NCBI GenBank assembly: GCA_903915155.1
Contig: CAIWRU010000098.1
Coordinates: 1 to 41,992, forward strand
Source of the DNA: an uncultured Mucilaginibacter sp.
GTDB taxonomy: Bacteria > Bacteroidota > Bacteroidia > Sphingobacteriales > Sphingobacteriaceae
DNA: 41,992 bases
Reading direction: 5' to 3'
How positions within the stretch are numbered: position 1 is the stretch's first letter; the number at the start of each line of letters is the position of its first letter. Shown piece after piece: positions 1 to 9,312 of the stretch. The position numbers were made by a program, and so were the translations under genes. The notes below the pieces were generated by a model. It was not told the origin of the DNA and searched no databases. It was given only the letters and a program-made list of their open reading frames with translations.

Positions 1-161
1 AATAACGAACCATAAATTTTTTTATGATATTTGGTGCATGTTATAGCATCTATAAACGTTAATTTCTGTTAAATAATACCATTGAAAAACTGTTTTTTTT
101 AAATAAAGCTATAAAATTTCTGATATTTACGCCGCTTTGAAAAAACCCTTAATAACAATAC

Positions 162-3100
162 ATGCAATACAAAAAAATCAATAATCTTTTAGGCTGGCTT
201 TGTTTCGTTATAGCCTCAATAACCTATATCTTAACCTTAGAGCCGTCTGTAAGTTTTTGGGACTGCGGCGAGTTTATTTCATGTGCCTACCGTTTACAGG
301 TTGCACACCAGCCGGGTTACCCTTTGTTTGCCATGCTGGGCAAAGCATTCTCCTTATTATCAATGGGTAATGCTGCAAAAGTGCCTTATTTTACTAACGT
401 TGGCTCGGCCCTGGCTAGTGGCGGCACCATTATGTTCCTGTTTTGGACCATAACTGCACTTGCCAAAAAGCTGACTGGTGGCAGAGATGAGGCAGCGGCA
501 CAAACAAACCTGTACGTTATTATGGGAGCCGGCTTAGTTGGTGCGCTGGCATTTACTTATACCGATACCTTCTGGTTCTCGGCAGTAGAAACCATCGTGT
601 TTGCATGGTCGTCATTTTGTACAGCCCTGGTTTTTTGGGCAATAATGAAATGGGATGCCCACGCCGATGAACCGGGAGCCGATAAGTGGATCATATTTAT
701 AGCCTATGTTATTGGTTTATCAATTGGTATACACTTATTGAACTTGCTGACAATACCTGCAATAGCACTGGTTTATTACCTGCGCCGCACCAGCGCTATT
801 ACCACCAAAGGTGCTGTTATTGCTGTATTGTTGGGTATACTAACGCTGGTATTCATACAATACGGCATCAGGGAATACACCATTAAATTCTCTGCTTATT
901 TTGATTTGTTCTTTGTTAACACATTAGGTTTTGGTTTCGGCAGCGGGTCCATATTCTTCTTCGTGTTGTTAATAGTTGTACTGATAGCCGGTATAATATA
1001 TAGTATCCGTAATAAAAAGCCAATGCTTAACCTGGCCTTTTTGTGCGTAACATTTATTTATTTGGGGTATAGCTCATTTGCTTATATACCTATCCGCGCT
1101 ACGGCTGGTACCAATTTGGATAATACGCACCCCGATAACGCCTTTACCTTAAACAGCTATCTTAACCGCGAGCAATACGGCGAAACGCCTTTATTATACG
1201 GGCCATATTACGACGCCAAACCTATCGACCAGAAAGAGGGTGGCAATATTTACCGTAAAGGGAAAACCCAATACGAAGTAGCGAGTAAAAAACTGACTAC
1301 CGTATACGACCATACCACCATACTGCCGCGTATGTACAGTACCGATGGTCAGGATCCGCAGTTTTATAAGGAATGGCTAAGGATACCCGACGGACAGGCG
1401 CCGACTATAGTTGATAACTTTAAGTTTATGTTCAGCTGGCAAATGTACCAGATGTACGGGCGTTACTTTTTGTGGAATTTTGCAGGCCGCTACAACGATA
1501 TGGATGGCCAAAGTGAAATGGCCGGTATTGATGGTAACTGGACCACCGGTATTTTTGATGGCGGCAAACATTTGCCAAAATCAATAGTTGGCGGCGACCC
1601 TACACACCCGCTTGAAGGTGTAACTTATACTCCGCTTTTCGCACTGCCATTGATATTAGGTTTACTAGGTATGCTATACCACTTTAACCGCCGCCGTAAG
1701 GATGCTTTGGTGATAACTTTATTATGGTTTTTCACCGGCCTGGCTATCGTTTTATATGTAAATCAGCCTAGCATACAGCCGCGCGAGCGTGATTATTCAT
1801 ATGTGGGCTCGTTCTATGCCTTTGCCATATGGATAGGGTTGGGAGTTGTTGCCGTTGTAGAATTACTACGGATGAAACTCAACGTAAAAATGGCAGCCAT
1901 AGCGGCTACTGGAGTTTGCTTACTTGCTGTACCGTTTGTGCTTGCAAAAGAGGAGTGGAAGGCTCATGACCGTTCGACAAAATTAACGCCGCACGATATG
2001 GCCTATAACTATCTTATATCGTGCCCGCCAAATGCCATATTGTTTACATATGGCGATAATGATACCTACTCGTTATGGTACGACCAGGAAGTGGAAAACA
2101 TACGGCCCGACGTGCGTATTGTGAATCTTAGCCTGTTCACAGGCGATTGGTACATACGCCAGATGACCCACAAAATGAATGAGTCGGAACCGTTGCCTAT
2201 TACCATGCCTTTTGAAAAATATAAAGATGGTGTGCGTGATGTGGAATATTATAATGACGCGAAAGTGCCGGGTTATACTGAAGTGAGTGATCTGTTTGAC
2301 TTCCTGACATCAGACAACAAAGCAGCCCAGGTGCAATACCAAAATGGCGATTGGTCAAACTACCTGCCAACCAAAAACCTTAAAATAACGGTTAACAAGG
2401 ATGAGGTGATCAAAAGCGGTGTAGTACCTGAAAGCGATAGAAGTAAACTTACGGATACCATGTTATGGAAATATACTTCGAACTATGTGATGAAGGATAA
2501 CCTGGCCATGTTTGATATACTTGCACACAACCACTGGAAACGCCCTATTTGTTTCACCGTGACCGTTGGCCCTGAAAACCTGATAGGTTTACAGCCATAC
2601 CTGTATAAAGAAGGTTTCACTTACCATTTAATTCCGTTTAAGGTTGATACCACCACTAAAGACCAAATGGAAAAAGTACATGTTGATACGATGTACAAGA
2701 ACATAATGACTAAGTTTAAATGGGGCAATTTTAAAACGGCCAAATACCTTGACCACGAGTCGACCACCATGTTCTACCCGGTTATGATGACCACTTTCCT
2801 TGATCTGACACAAAGCCTGATACACCAAAATAAATTGGATTCGGCGCGCAACGTATTAAACTTGTACGATAAGGAAATGCCCGATATTAATCCGTTTATT
2901 GACGTAATAGCCCGTAAATTCTACCTGGCACAGGCATGTTATACCTTATATGGTAAAAACAATTTGAAATACCAGGATATGGGGAAATTAGGCACTACGT
3001 TTGTAACAAACATTGATAATTACCTGGTAGACCAGTTGGACTATAATTATTACCTGCTGCAAAATAACAGCGACAATTTAAGCATGCGCGACGTGCAGAT

Positions 3101-3233
3101 AGGTGTACAACTGCTTGCAGGTATAACTGATTTTGCAAAGGACGCGCATCAAACCGCGTTATATAATAAATTAACGGCTCAGGATAAAGATTATCAAGCC
3201 AAATTTGCTTCGATTTTAAGCAGGCAGCAGTAG
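162..3233 (+). CDS. DUF2723 family multi-pass membrane protein
   Basis: A 1023-residue protein of the DUF2723 family, which is related to the eukaryotic TMEM260 O-mannosyltransferases and belongs to the GT-C-like membrane glycosyltransferases. A first membrane segment lies at about residues 10-28. It is followed by the acidic loop motif WDCGEF (33-38) and by HQPGYPLF (49-56), the family's usual N-terminal signature. Further hydrophobic helices run to about residue 330 and again at about 490-610, including the conserved RERDYSYVGSFYAF stretch. The last 400 residues look soluble and would face the periplasm. The likely role is transfer of a sugar from a lipid carrier to exported proteins, but this rests on family knowledge and the substrate is unknown. 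The gene stands alone and converges on the histidine kinase downstream, with a hairpin between them. The upstream 161 bases are AT-rich and hold no gene. Confidence 0.85.
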   Translation: MQYKKINNLLGWLCFVIASITYILTLEPSVSFWDCGEFISCAYRLQVAHQPGYPLFAMLGKAFSLLSMGNAAKVPYFTNVGSALASGGTIMFLFWTITALAKKLTGGRDEAAAQTNLYVIMGAGLVGALAFTYTDTFWFSAVETIVFAWSSFCTALVFWAIMKWDAHADEPGADKWIIFIAYVIGLSIGIHLLNLLTIPAIALVYYLRRTSAITTKGAVIAVLLGILTLVFIQYGIREYTIKFSAYFDLFFVNTLGFGFGSGSIFFFVLLIVVLIAGIIYSIRNKKPMLNLAFLCVTFIYLGYSSFAYIPIRATAGTNLDNTHPDNAFTLNSYLNREQYGETPLLYGPYYDAKPIDQKEGGNIYRKGKTQYEVASKKLTTVYDHTTILPRMYSTDGQDPQFYKEWLRIPDGQAPTIVDNFKFMFSWQMYQMYGRYFLWNFAGRYNDMDGQSEMAGIDGNWTTGIFDGGKHLPKSIVGGDPTHPLEGVTYTPLFALPLILGLLGMLYHFNRRRKDALVITLLWFFTGLAIVLYVNQPSIQPRERDYSYVGSFYAFAIWIGLGVVAVVELLRMKLNVKMAAIAATGVCLLAVPFVLAKEEWKAHDRSTKLTPHDMAYNYLISCPPNAILFTYGDNDTYSLWYDQEVENIRPDVRIVNLSLFTGDWYIRQMTHKMNESEPLPITMPFEKYKDGVRDVEYYNDAKVPGYTEVSDLFDFLTSDNKAAQVQYQNGDWSNYLPTKNLKITVNKDEVIKSGVVPESDRSKLTDTMLWKYTSNYVMKDNLAMFDILAHNHWKRPICFTVTVGPENLIGLQPYLYKEGFTYHLIPFKVDTTTKDQMEKVHVDTMYKNIMTKFKWGNFKTAKYLDHESTTMFYPVMMTTFLDLTQSLIHQNKLDSARNVLNLYDKEMPDINPFIDVIARKFYLAQACYTLYGKNNLKYQDMGKLGTTFVTNIDNYLVDQLDYNYYLLQNNSDNLSMRDVQIGVQLLAGITDFAKDAHQTALYNKLTAQDKDYQAKFASILSRQQ

Positions 3234-3253
3234 TTCAGTTTGCAGATAGCAGC

Positions 3254-3288
3254 GGGCAGTTAGCAGTTTTTATAGTTGCTAACTGCCC
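3254..3288. terminator. Perfect 12-bp hairpin between convergent genes
   Basis: Arms GGGCAGTTAGCA (3254-3265) and TGCTAACTGCCC (3277-3288) pair perfectly over an 11-base AT-rich loop and are followed by an AT-rich tract. The hairpin lies between two convergent genes, so it probably ends transcription from both sides. It sits inside a wider low-complexity palindrome (about 3236-3335) built from variants of GCAGTTAGC and GCCAACTGC, which looks like a dispersed repeat rather than a bespoke terminator. Confidence 0.6.
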
Positions 3289-3333
3289 ATTTTATATTTA
3301 ACAGATGCCAACTGCAAACCGCCAACTGCAAAC

Positions 3334-4812
3334 TCAAAGTGGCAGGCTGAAAGAAAAGGTTGATCCCTGGCCTTCCTTGCTTTCTACCCATATTTTGCCC
3401 TTGTGGCGCTGTATGATTTCGCTTGCCAGGTAAAGGCCTATACCAAAGCCGGATATAGTTTTAATGTTTTCGTTCTCAACCCGGTAAAATCGCTGGAAAA
3501 GTTTCTCCTGGTCTTTGTATCTTATGCCTATACCTGTATCACTAACCGAAACTTGTACATTATTGTCAAAAACACCGCTCGACACGGTAATCGTGCTTTC
3601 TTTTGGCGAGTATTTGATGGCATTGCTTAAAAAGTTGCTTACAACCTGGCCTATCCTTTCACGGTCGGCATTTATTATTATCGTTTTGCCCGGGTTAAAA
3701 ACAATTTGATGATGGTAACTAACCAGTAAGGTTTCGGTAATTATTTCGGTTATAAGTTCATTAATATCAAAAGGCTGTATCTTAACCTGCAGTTTGCCCG
3801 ATTCAAGCCGGGAAAGATCAAGGAAGCCATACACCAGGTCCGCCATTTTATTTACCTGGTTTCCGGCTTTCACCAGCGCGTTGTTTATAAACGGGTCGCC
3901 TCCTTTGGTTATCTTTTTTTCTAACAGTTGTATATAGGCTTTAAGAGATGTAAGCGGAGTTTTCAGCTCGTGGCTTGCCATAGCTATAAAGTCGTTCTTG
4001 CGTATTTCATCACGCTTGCTTTCAGTTATATCAAGTACCGTGCCCAGCATACGAATAGGCTTATGGCTGGCATCGAATATAATAACGCCCTGGGTCTTTA
4101 TCCAGCGTACTGATGTGTCAGGGCAGGTAATCTTCACTTCATATAAATACTCACCTGTTAATATCGCCTGTCTGAATGATGGCTTGATGATATTATCCAT
4201 GTCGTCAGCAGTTATCTGGCTTCGGAATGCGGCAAGTGAAAGTACCTCATCGGCATTATGCCCAAATATTTCTGCCATACGCGGCGAATACTCAAAGGTT
4301 TGGTCAACCAGGTCCAGGTCCCACGTGGCAAGGCCGGTAGCTTCATTTGCCAGGCGTAACCTATTGGCAATTTCAATAGCTTCTTCCCGGGCTTTTACCT
4401 CTTTGGTAATATCAACAACGGTATTTAATATATAGGCTATTTTGCCATCAGTACCTATGATAGGCACATTGCTGCACGACCAATGGTGTTCTTCATAAGT
4501 ATAAGTATCAGGGTCGAACATGTCATACCGGTAGCTGGGTATATCAATTTTTCGCCCTGTTTCAACCACCTTTTTAAATATGTGCTGGGCCTTTATATTG
4601 TCATCAATAGTTGCGTTTTCCGGAAAAACCTCAGAGAAACCTCTGCCCAATATGGCGTCGCGGGTAGTGGCCGTTACCGCCAGGTAGGTGTCGCTTGCCG
4701 CAAGTATAGTAAACCGCGGGGCATCAGCCTTAACCAGCAGCGATCCCGGCGACTTTTCAAATACGGTACGGAAAATATCTTCTGGTAAAGTATGCAGCGG
4801 TCCGGCGCTCAT
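3334..4812 (-). CDS. PAS-domain sensor histidine kinase
   Basis: A 492-residue histidine kinase without an evident membrane segment, so probably cytoplasmic. Two PAS domains come first (about 10-140 and 150-265); each ends in a PAC-like segment (NTVVDITKEV, GTVLDITESK). A HisKA domain follows with phospho-accepting His281 in SHELKTPLTSL. The HATPase domain has N box Asn397 (FLSNAIKYSP), G1 box DTGIGI, an F box (LFQRFYRV) and G2 box GFGIGLYLASEI. All catalytic boxes are present, so it should be active. There is no receiver domain and no adjacent response regulator gene, so it is an orphan kinase. It lies 168 bases downstream of the broken DUF2383 gene on the same strand. The signal sensed cannot be told from the sequence. 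Confidence 0.9.
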   Translation of the reverse strand: MSAGPLHTLPEDIFRTVFEKSPGSLLVKADAPRFTILAASDTYLAVTATTRDAILGRGFSEVFPENATIDDNIKAQHIFKKVVETGRKIDIPSYRYDMFDPDTYTYEEHHWSCSNVPIIGTDGKIAYILNTVVDITKEVKAREEAIEIANRLRLANEATGLATWDLDLVDQTFEYSPRMAEIFGHNADEVLSLAAFRSQITADDMDNIIKPSFRQAILTGEYLYEVKITCPDTSVRWIKTQGVIIFDASHKPIRMLGTVLDITESKRDEIRKNDFIAMASHELKTPLTSLKAYIQLLEKKITKGGDPFINNALVKAGNQVNKMADLVYGFLDLSRLESGKLQVKIQPFDINELITEIITETLLVSYHHQIVFNPGKTIIINADRERIGQVVSNFLSNAIKYSPKESTITVSSGVFDNNVQVSVSDTGIGIRYKDQEKLFQRFYRVENENIKTISGFGIGLYLASEIIQRHKGKIWVESKEGQGSTFSFSLPL

Positions 4813-4980
4813 TTTTGGTTAATATGGTTTTGGGCAGATGAATTATAGTGCATATTATTTATGCCATATAAAGCGCAGTAATATTAGTAAAATTAGTTTT
4901 ATTAACCATATCATAAAATAAAGCGCCTGTATATTTTCAATAATATGTGAGCGCTTTAGCGTAAACAATAAAATGTGTTA

Positions 4981-5492
4981 TCAGTTACTTTCAACTTTAT
5001 CATTTTTATTTGTTTGCAGGTGTACGGCCACAGCAGCATCACGCAGATTTTTTATATTGTCGTGTGCGCTTTTTAATTCTTTAAGCTGGTGGCTTAGAAG
5101 GGTTACTAGTTTATCGTCCTTCCATATCAGTTCCTTATCATCAAGCGCGTTGCGGTAAGCCGTATTGGCAATATCTTCACCGTATTCACAATCCGCTAAA
5201 ATGGAATGTCGGTCTTTTGTCGAGAATTTGGCACGCACATCTATCCACGCCTGGTAAAACTTACCTCCTAAAGTTGTGCCGGTTGATGGGTCGCCGCCTA
5301 AACGTGAATATGGTCGCTTAGCTCAGACTTGTATTTTTTGCTGTCGTCAATATAATCCAGGAACAATCTTTTCAGGTCATCGTCGCTGGTGCTTTCCGCG
5401 GCTTTTTGATAGCCGCTTATTCTGTCGTTATTTATTTTCACCAAGTCATTTAATGCTGATATCTGGTGTTCAATGTGTTGTAAAATTCCCAT
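4981..5492 (-). pseudogene. DUF2383 (PA2169-type) four-helix-bundle protein, frameshifted
   Basis: Two reading frames together make one protein of about 170 residues of the PA2169/DUF2383 family, ferritin-like four-helix bundles often linked to stress. The first frame (5298-5492, 64 residues) holds the N-terminal helices (LNDLVKINNDRISGYQKAAE, LFLDYIDDSKKYKSEL) and stops at TAG. The second frame continues without its own start from about 5299, reading LGGDPSTGTTLGGKFYQAWIDV and then the later helices with KDRHSILADCEYGED, ending at 4981. The junction is at a run of three A on the plus strand (5300-5302); one more A there would restore a single frame reading ...DHIHVLGGDP.... This may be a true lesion, a phase-variable tract or a sequencing error. 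No other gene is coupled to it. Confidence 0.8.
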
Positions 5493-5597
5493 GGCAGTAT
5501 ATGTTTGTCATATTTTATAACATAACGGTTTAGCTAATGTTTTTATAAGAAACGAATTACTGAATAAGGAAAGTTCCCCTTTTAGAGCGGGAGGGGG

Positions 5598-6893
5598 TTA
5601 AATAGTAAAGAACATAGCTACCGCGGCGGCGCCCATGGCCACAAATGTGAACCATAACAAACCGGTTGATAGCCACCCACTCCTATATTCGCCCATTATG
5701 TTCTTGTTTCGCGCTATTTTGGCTATCAGGAATAGCAGCGGTACGGCTGCAACGCCATTCAATACAGCAGCATATATCAAAGCTTTAACCGGGTCAATAC
5801 CAATAAAATTAATCATTAAGCCGATTATTGAGGCAATGGTGATAACACCATAAAAACCATGCGCCTGCTTCAGCTTAAAATTCAGGCTGGCTTTCCAATT
5901 AACTGCTTCGGCCACCGCATAGGCTGCCGAACCCGACAGTACAGGTACTGCAAGTAATCCCAGGCCAATAATGCCTATTGAAAATATCAGCTTCGCTAAA
6001 AAACCCGCATTGGGAAAAGAATTAACCAGCGGCTCAAGCGCTTTGGCTGCATCGGCGGCGGTATTAATATCGCGTACGCCGCTGTTGTGCAAAACGGTGG
6101 CACCCACCAATAATATGCACCAGGTAGTTATTTCAGATATGATCATCCCGGCGTTATTATCCAGCCGCATGCTACGTATACGGTCCCAGGTGACTATCGA
6201 CCGGCCGTTTTTTATGCGATGTTTTTCTTTCTGTTCCTCAACTTCCTGTGATGCTTCCCAAAAAAACATATAGGGCGATATGGTTGTGCCTACTACCCCG
6301 ATAATGATGAACAGGAAGGCAAAATTAAATTCAAAATGCGGTATAACAGTAGCTTTTAATACCGTTAGCCAGGGTTGTTTTACAATAAATACAGTTATGG
6401 GGTAAGCGAGCAGCGCAAGGGCCAGCCACTTTAATATTTTTGAGTAAACCTTGTAATTGGTAAATATTTCGAGCACTAATATAACGGCGGTAAAAAATAA
6501 AGTTAAAAAGGTAAAATTTACAGGAATCAGCAATTGCGCCGCCGAAGCCATTGCGCCAATATCGGCACCAATGTTTATGGTGTTTGCAACTACAACCAGG
6601 CCCACTACCGCATAAAGTACGGTACGGCTGTAATGCTCCTTAACAATTGCGGCTATGCCTTTACCTGTTACCAGGCCAATACGCGCGCAGGCTTCCTGTA
6701 CAGCCGTCATAAAAGGCAACATATAAAGCGCTGTCCATAGCTGTCCGTAACCAAACTGTGCGCCCGTTTGCGAATAGGTAGCAATGCCCGACGGGTCGTC
6801 ATCGGCCGCGCCGGTTGTCAGGCCCGGGCCCAATAGGGTAAAAAACTTCCAGAATTTTCTTTTGGTTGATTTTTTGTTTGGGGTTGGTAGCAT
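5598..6893 (-). CDS. NRAMP-family (NRMT-like) divalent metal transporter
   Basis: A 431-residue integral membrane protein with about 11 hydrophobic helices and the NRAMP fold, which normally moves Mn2+ or Fe2+ into the cell with protons. Helix 1 carries DDDPSGIAT (31-39) where classical MntH proteins have DPGN. The unwound part of helix 6 reads GTTISPYMFF (202-211) instead of the MPHN-type motif with its metal-binding methionine. These changes resemble the NRAMP-related transporters proposed to carry Mg2+ as well as Mn2+, so substrate range may differ from MntH; that is inference. A charged loop (EVEEQKEKHRIKNGR) follows helix 6. The gene is monocistronic and divergent from kaiC across 379 bases. 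Confidence 0.82.
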   Translation of the reverse strand: MLPTPNKKSTKRKFWKFFTLLGPGLTTGAADDDPSGIATYSQTGAQFGYGQLWTALYMLPFMTAVQEACARIGLVTGKGIAAIVKEHYSRTVLYAVVGLVVVANTINIGADIGAMASAAQLLIPVNFTFLTLFFTAVILVLEIFTNYKVYSKILKWLALALLAYPITVFIVKQPWLTVLKATVIPHFEFNFAFLFIIIGVVGTTISPYMFFWEASQEVEEQKEKHRIKNGRSIVTWDRIRSMRLDNNAGMIISEITTWCILLVGATVLHNSGVRDINTAADAAKALEPLVNSFPNAGFLAKLIFSIGIIGLGLLAVPVLSGSAAYAVAEAVNWKASLNFKLKQAHGFYGVITIASIIGLMINFIGIDPVKALIYAAVLNGVAAVPLLFLIAKIARNKNIMGEYRSGWLSTGLLWFTFVAMGAAAVAMFFTI

Positions 6894-7272
6894 TGTAAGG
6901 GGATTGTGCAGTCGAATATTTTATTAAAGATAACACTATAAACAGTCTATTAGTTTGGCTAACTAATACGCTTTTATTAAATATTAATTTAAATGATATA
7001 TTGCAAATAGTAATTATAGTTGTAGGATATTTTATTTACAAATAAAACATCTTGCTATATTGTCTGTTTAAAATATCACTAATATATTGGTAAATATTCC
7101 TGTTCATTTATACCTGCGTGTAATAAACTATTTACGCTGCTTTTACAAATTTTTGTACCTCTCCAAAAACAATTTCCACCAATTTGCGATTGTAAGAAAT
7201 TAGAATTTAAAAAAGGGAATAAATATTATTAGCTGATACACAACACTATTTTAAATTAAAACTTGTTGCAAA
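6894..7272. other. Intergenic region between divergent transporter and kaiC
   Basis: This 379-base, AT-rich stretch separates the divergently transcribed transporter and kaiC genes and must contain the promoters of both. I found no convincing TTG-N19-TAnnTTTG promoter, no hairpin and no small reading frame with coding character. Confidence 0.5.
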
Positions 7273-8991
7273 ATGAGTAAAACTCAGAAAAAAGAAAATA
7301 AAAAGAATCATCATGCCGTGTTGCCAAAAACACCAACAGGGATAACCGGCCTTGATGAAATAACAAGCGGTGGCTTGCCGTTAGGCCGCCCTACGCTAGT
7401 ATGTGGCGATGCAGGCTGCGGCAAAACTTTATTGTCTTTAGAGTTTATTGTACGCGGCGCAACTGAATTTAACGAGCCTGGAGTATTTATGGCTTTTGAA
7501 GAAAAAGCGGCTGAATTAGCAGCAAATGTTACTTCATTAGGTTTCGACCTGGAAAAGCTACAGGCTGAAAAGAAAATAAAAATAGACCACGTTCATATTG
7601 ATCGTACCGAAATAGAAGAAACAGGCGAATATGACCTGGATGGCTTATTTATACGCCTTAACTACGCTATTGACAGTATAGGCGCCAAAAGGGTGGTATT
7701 GGATACTTTGGAAAACTTGTTTTCAGGCCTTTCCAACCAGGCGCTGCTCCGAGCCGAATTACGCAGGCTGTTCCATTGGTTAAAGGAAAAAGGCGTCACC
7801 GCCATTATAACCGGCGAACGTGGTGATGGCAAATTAACACGGCAAGGGCTTGAGGAATATGTATCCGATTGTGTCATCCTGCTTGATCATAGGGTCATCA
7901 ACCAAATTTCAACCCGCAGGCTGCGTATTGTAAAATACCGTGGCTCGGTGCATGGCACAAACGAATACCCGTTCCTGATCGATGAGGATGGTATTTCCGT
8001 TTTGCCGGTAACTTCCTTGAAATTAGAAAAACCGGTATCGTCTGATCGGGTGTCGTCGGGCATACCCTCACTCGATAAAATGTTGGATGGCAGGGGATTT
8101 TTTAAAGGGAGTAGCATATTGGTATCTGGCACAGCCGGAACAGGTAAAACAAGTATAGCGGCTTACTTTGCCAGCGAAACCTGCCGTAGCGGTAAGCGTT
8201 GTATTTATTTTGCGTTCGAGGAATCGCCCAATCAAATTATCAGGAATATGCAATCCATAGGTGTGGACCTGCGGCAATACGTTGATAAGGGGGTGTTAAA
8301 GTTTTTCGCATCCCGGCCCACGCTGCATGGTTTGGAAATGCACCTGGTATCAATGTACAAGTTGATAAAGCAATTTAAACCCGCAACTGTAATACTTGAC
8401 CCCATAACTAACCTCATCACAGTAGGCTCGGTAAGCGAAGTAAAATCGATGCTGATACGGCTGATAGATTTTTTACAGGAAGAACAAATAACAGTAATGT
8501 TCACGGCCCTTACTTTGAATACCATTGTAAGTGAGCAAACCGACGAAGGCGTTTCATCGTTAGTTGATGCGTGGCTGCTGGTTCGCGATATTGAATACAA
8601 TGGCGAACGTAACCGTGGGATGTATATCATGAAGTCGCGGGGTATGAAGCACTCTAACCAGGTTCGCGAATTTGTGATAACGGATAAGGGGCTCGACCTG
8701 GTGGAAGTTTATCTTGGGCCCGATGGCGTGCTTACCGGTTCGGCAAGAGAGGCACAGCTATTGCAGGAACAAACAGGTGAGGTTTTGCGCGACTACGCCG
8801 TAAGCCGTAAGGATCGCGAGGTTATTCGTAAGCGCAAGGTACTGGAGGCAAAAATATCGAGCCTGCAAACTGAGTTTGAATCTGTTGAAGAAGAACTGAA
8901 CAAGACCTACCAGGAAGAAGAGCTGATAAAGCAGGTGGCCGAGAAAACCCGCCATGAAATGACGCATTTAAGGCGGGAAGGCAAAGGATAA
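7273..8991 (+). CDS. kaiC: KaiC-family double-RecA ATPase
   Basis: A 572-residue KaiC homologue with two RecA-like domains. CI has Walker A GDAGCGKTL (45-53), catalytic glutamates E76/E77 (FMAFEEK) and Walker B RVVLDTLENLF (D144). CII has Walker A GTAGTGKTS (286-294), E316/E317 (FAFEES) and Walker B ATVILD (D376). In CII the motif TDEGVSS (423-429) aligns with TDSHIST of cyanobacterial KaiC, so Ser428/Ser429 stand where Ser431/Thr432 are autophosphorylated and Thr423 matches Thr426. The C-terminal 75 residues are a charged, coiled-coil-like tail (ISSLQTEFESVEEELNK) unlike the KaiA-binding tail of cyanobacteria. It heads an operon with two kaiB genes and a histidine kinase. Its role is probably a phosphorylation timer or stress-signalling hub; self-sustained rhythm is not implied. 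Confidence 0.93.
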   Translation: MSKTQKKENKKNHHAVLPKTPTGITGLDEITSGGLPLGRPTLVCGDAGCGKTLLSLEFIVRGATEFNEPGVFMAFEEKAAELAANVTSLGFDLEKLQAEKKIKIDHVHIDRTEIEETGEYDLDGLFIRLNYAIDSIGAKRVVLDTLENLFSGLSNQALLRAELRRLFHWLKEKGVTAIITGERGDGKLTRQGLEEYVSDCVILLDHRVINQISTRRLRIVKYRGSVHGTNEYPFLIDEDGISVLPVTSLKLEKPVSSDRVSSGIPSLDKMLDGRGFFKGSSILVSGTAGTGKTSIAAYFASETCRSGKRCIYFAFEESPNQIIRNMQSIGVDLRQYVDKGVLKFFASRPTLHGLEMHLVSMYKLIKQFKPATVILDPITNLITVGSVSEVKSMLIRLIDFLQEEQITVMFTALTLNTIVSEQTDEGVSSLVDAWLLVRDIEYNGERNRGMYIMKSRGMKHSNQVREFVITDKGLDLVEVYLGPDGVLTGSAREAQLLQEQTGEVLRDYAVSRKDREVIRKRKVLEAKISSLQTEFESVEEELNKTYQEEELIKQVAEKTRHEMTHLRREGKG

Positions 8992-9017
8992 TTGTTTAAC
9001 CTGAAGAATTTATAAAA

Positions 9018-9302
9018 ATGACAATAGATAAAAAATATGAACTAAGGCTTTACATTGCAGGTAAAACGGCAAAGTCTGTTGCTGCATTGCATAACCTTAA
9101 GAAATATTGCGAAGAGCATTTAAAGGGCCAATATAAAATTGAGGTGATAGACCTTTTGGTGCAACCGCAATTGGCCGAAGGCGACCAGATATTCGCCATA
9201 CCAACACTGGTAAGAAAAGTGCCTGAACCGATACGTAAAATTATCGGCGACCTTTCAAATGAAGAAAAAGTATTGGTTGGCTTAAATATTCGGCCTGCAT
9301 AA
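9018..9302 (+). CDS. kaiB: KaiB-family protein, copy 1
   Basis: A 94-residue KaiB homologue spanning nearly the whole protein, with the N-terminal [21 protein letters not shown] strand and helix and the C-terminal [16 protein letters not shown] motif. In cyanobacteria KaiB refolds from its ground state to a thioredoxin-like form when it binds the CI ring of KaiC, and then captures KaiA or competes with output kinases. The gene starts 26 bases after kaiC and ends 10 bases before the second kaiB, so the genes are cotranscribed. It lacks the acidic C-terminal tail of the cyanobacterial protein. It differs clearly from the second copy, so this is an old duplication rather than a recent one. Confidence 0.92.
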   Translation: MTIDKKYELRLYIAGKTAKSVAALHNLKKYCEEHLKGQYKIEVIDLLVQPQLAEGDQIFAIPTLVRKVPEPIRKIIGDLSNEEKVLVGLNIRPA

Positions 9303-9312
9303 CATACACTGC

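Noticed and set aside
5540-5597. GC-rich end AGTTCCCC...GGGAGGGGG after the transporter gene
   Set aside because: It resembles part of a dispersed repeat, but only weak pairing is visible and no second copy in the window supports it.
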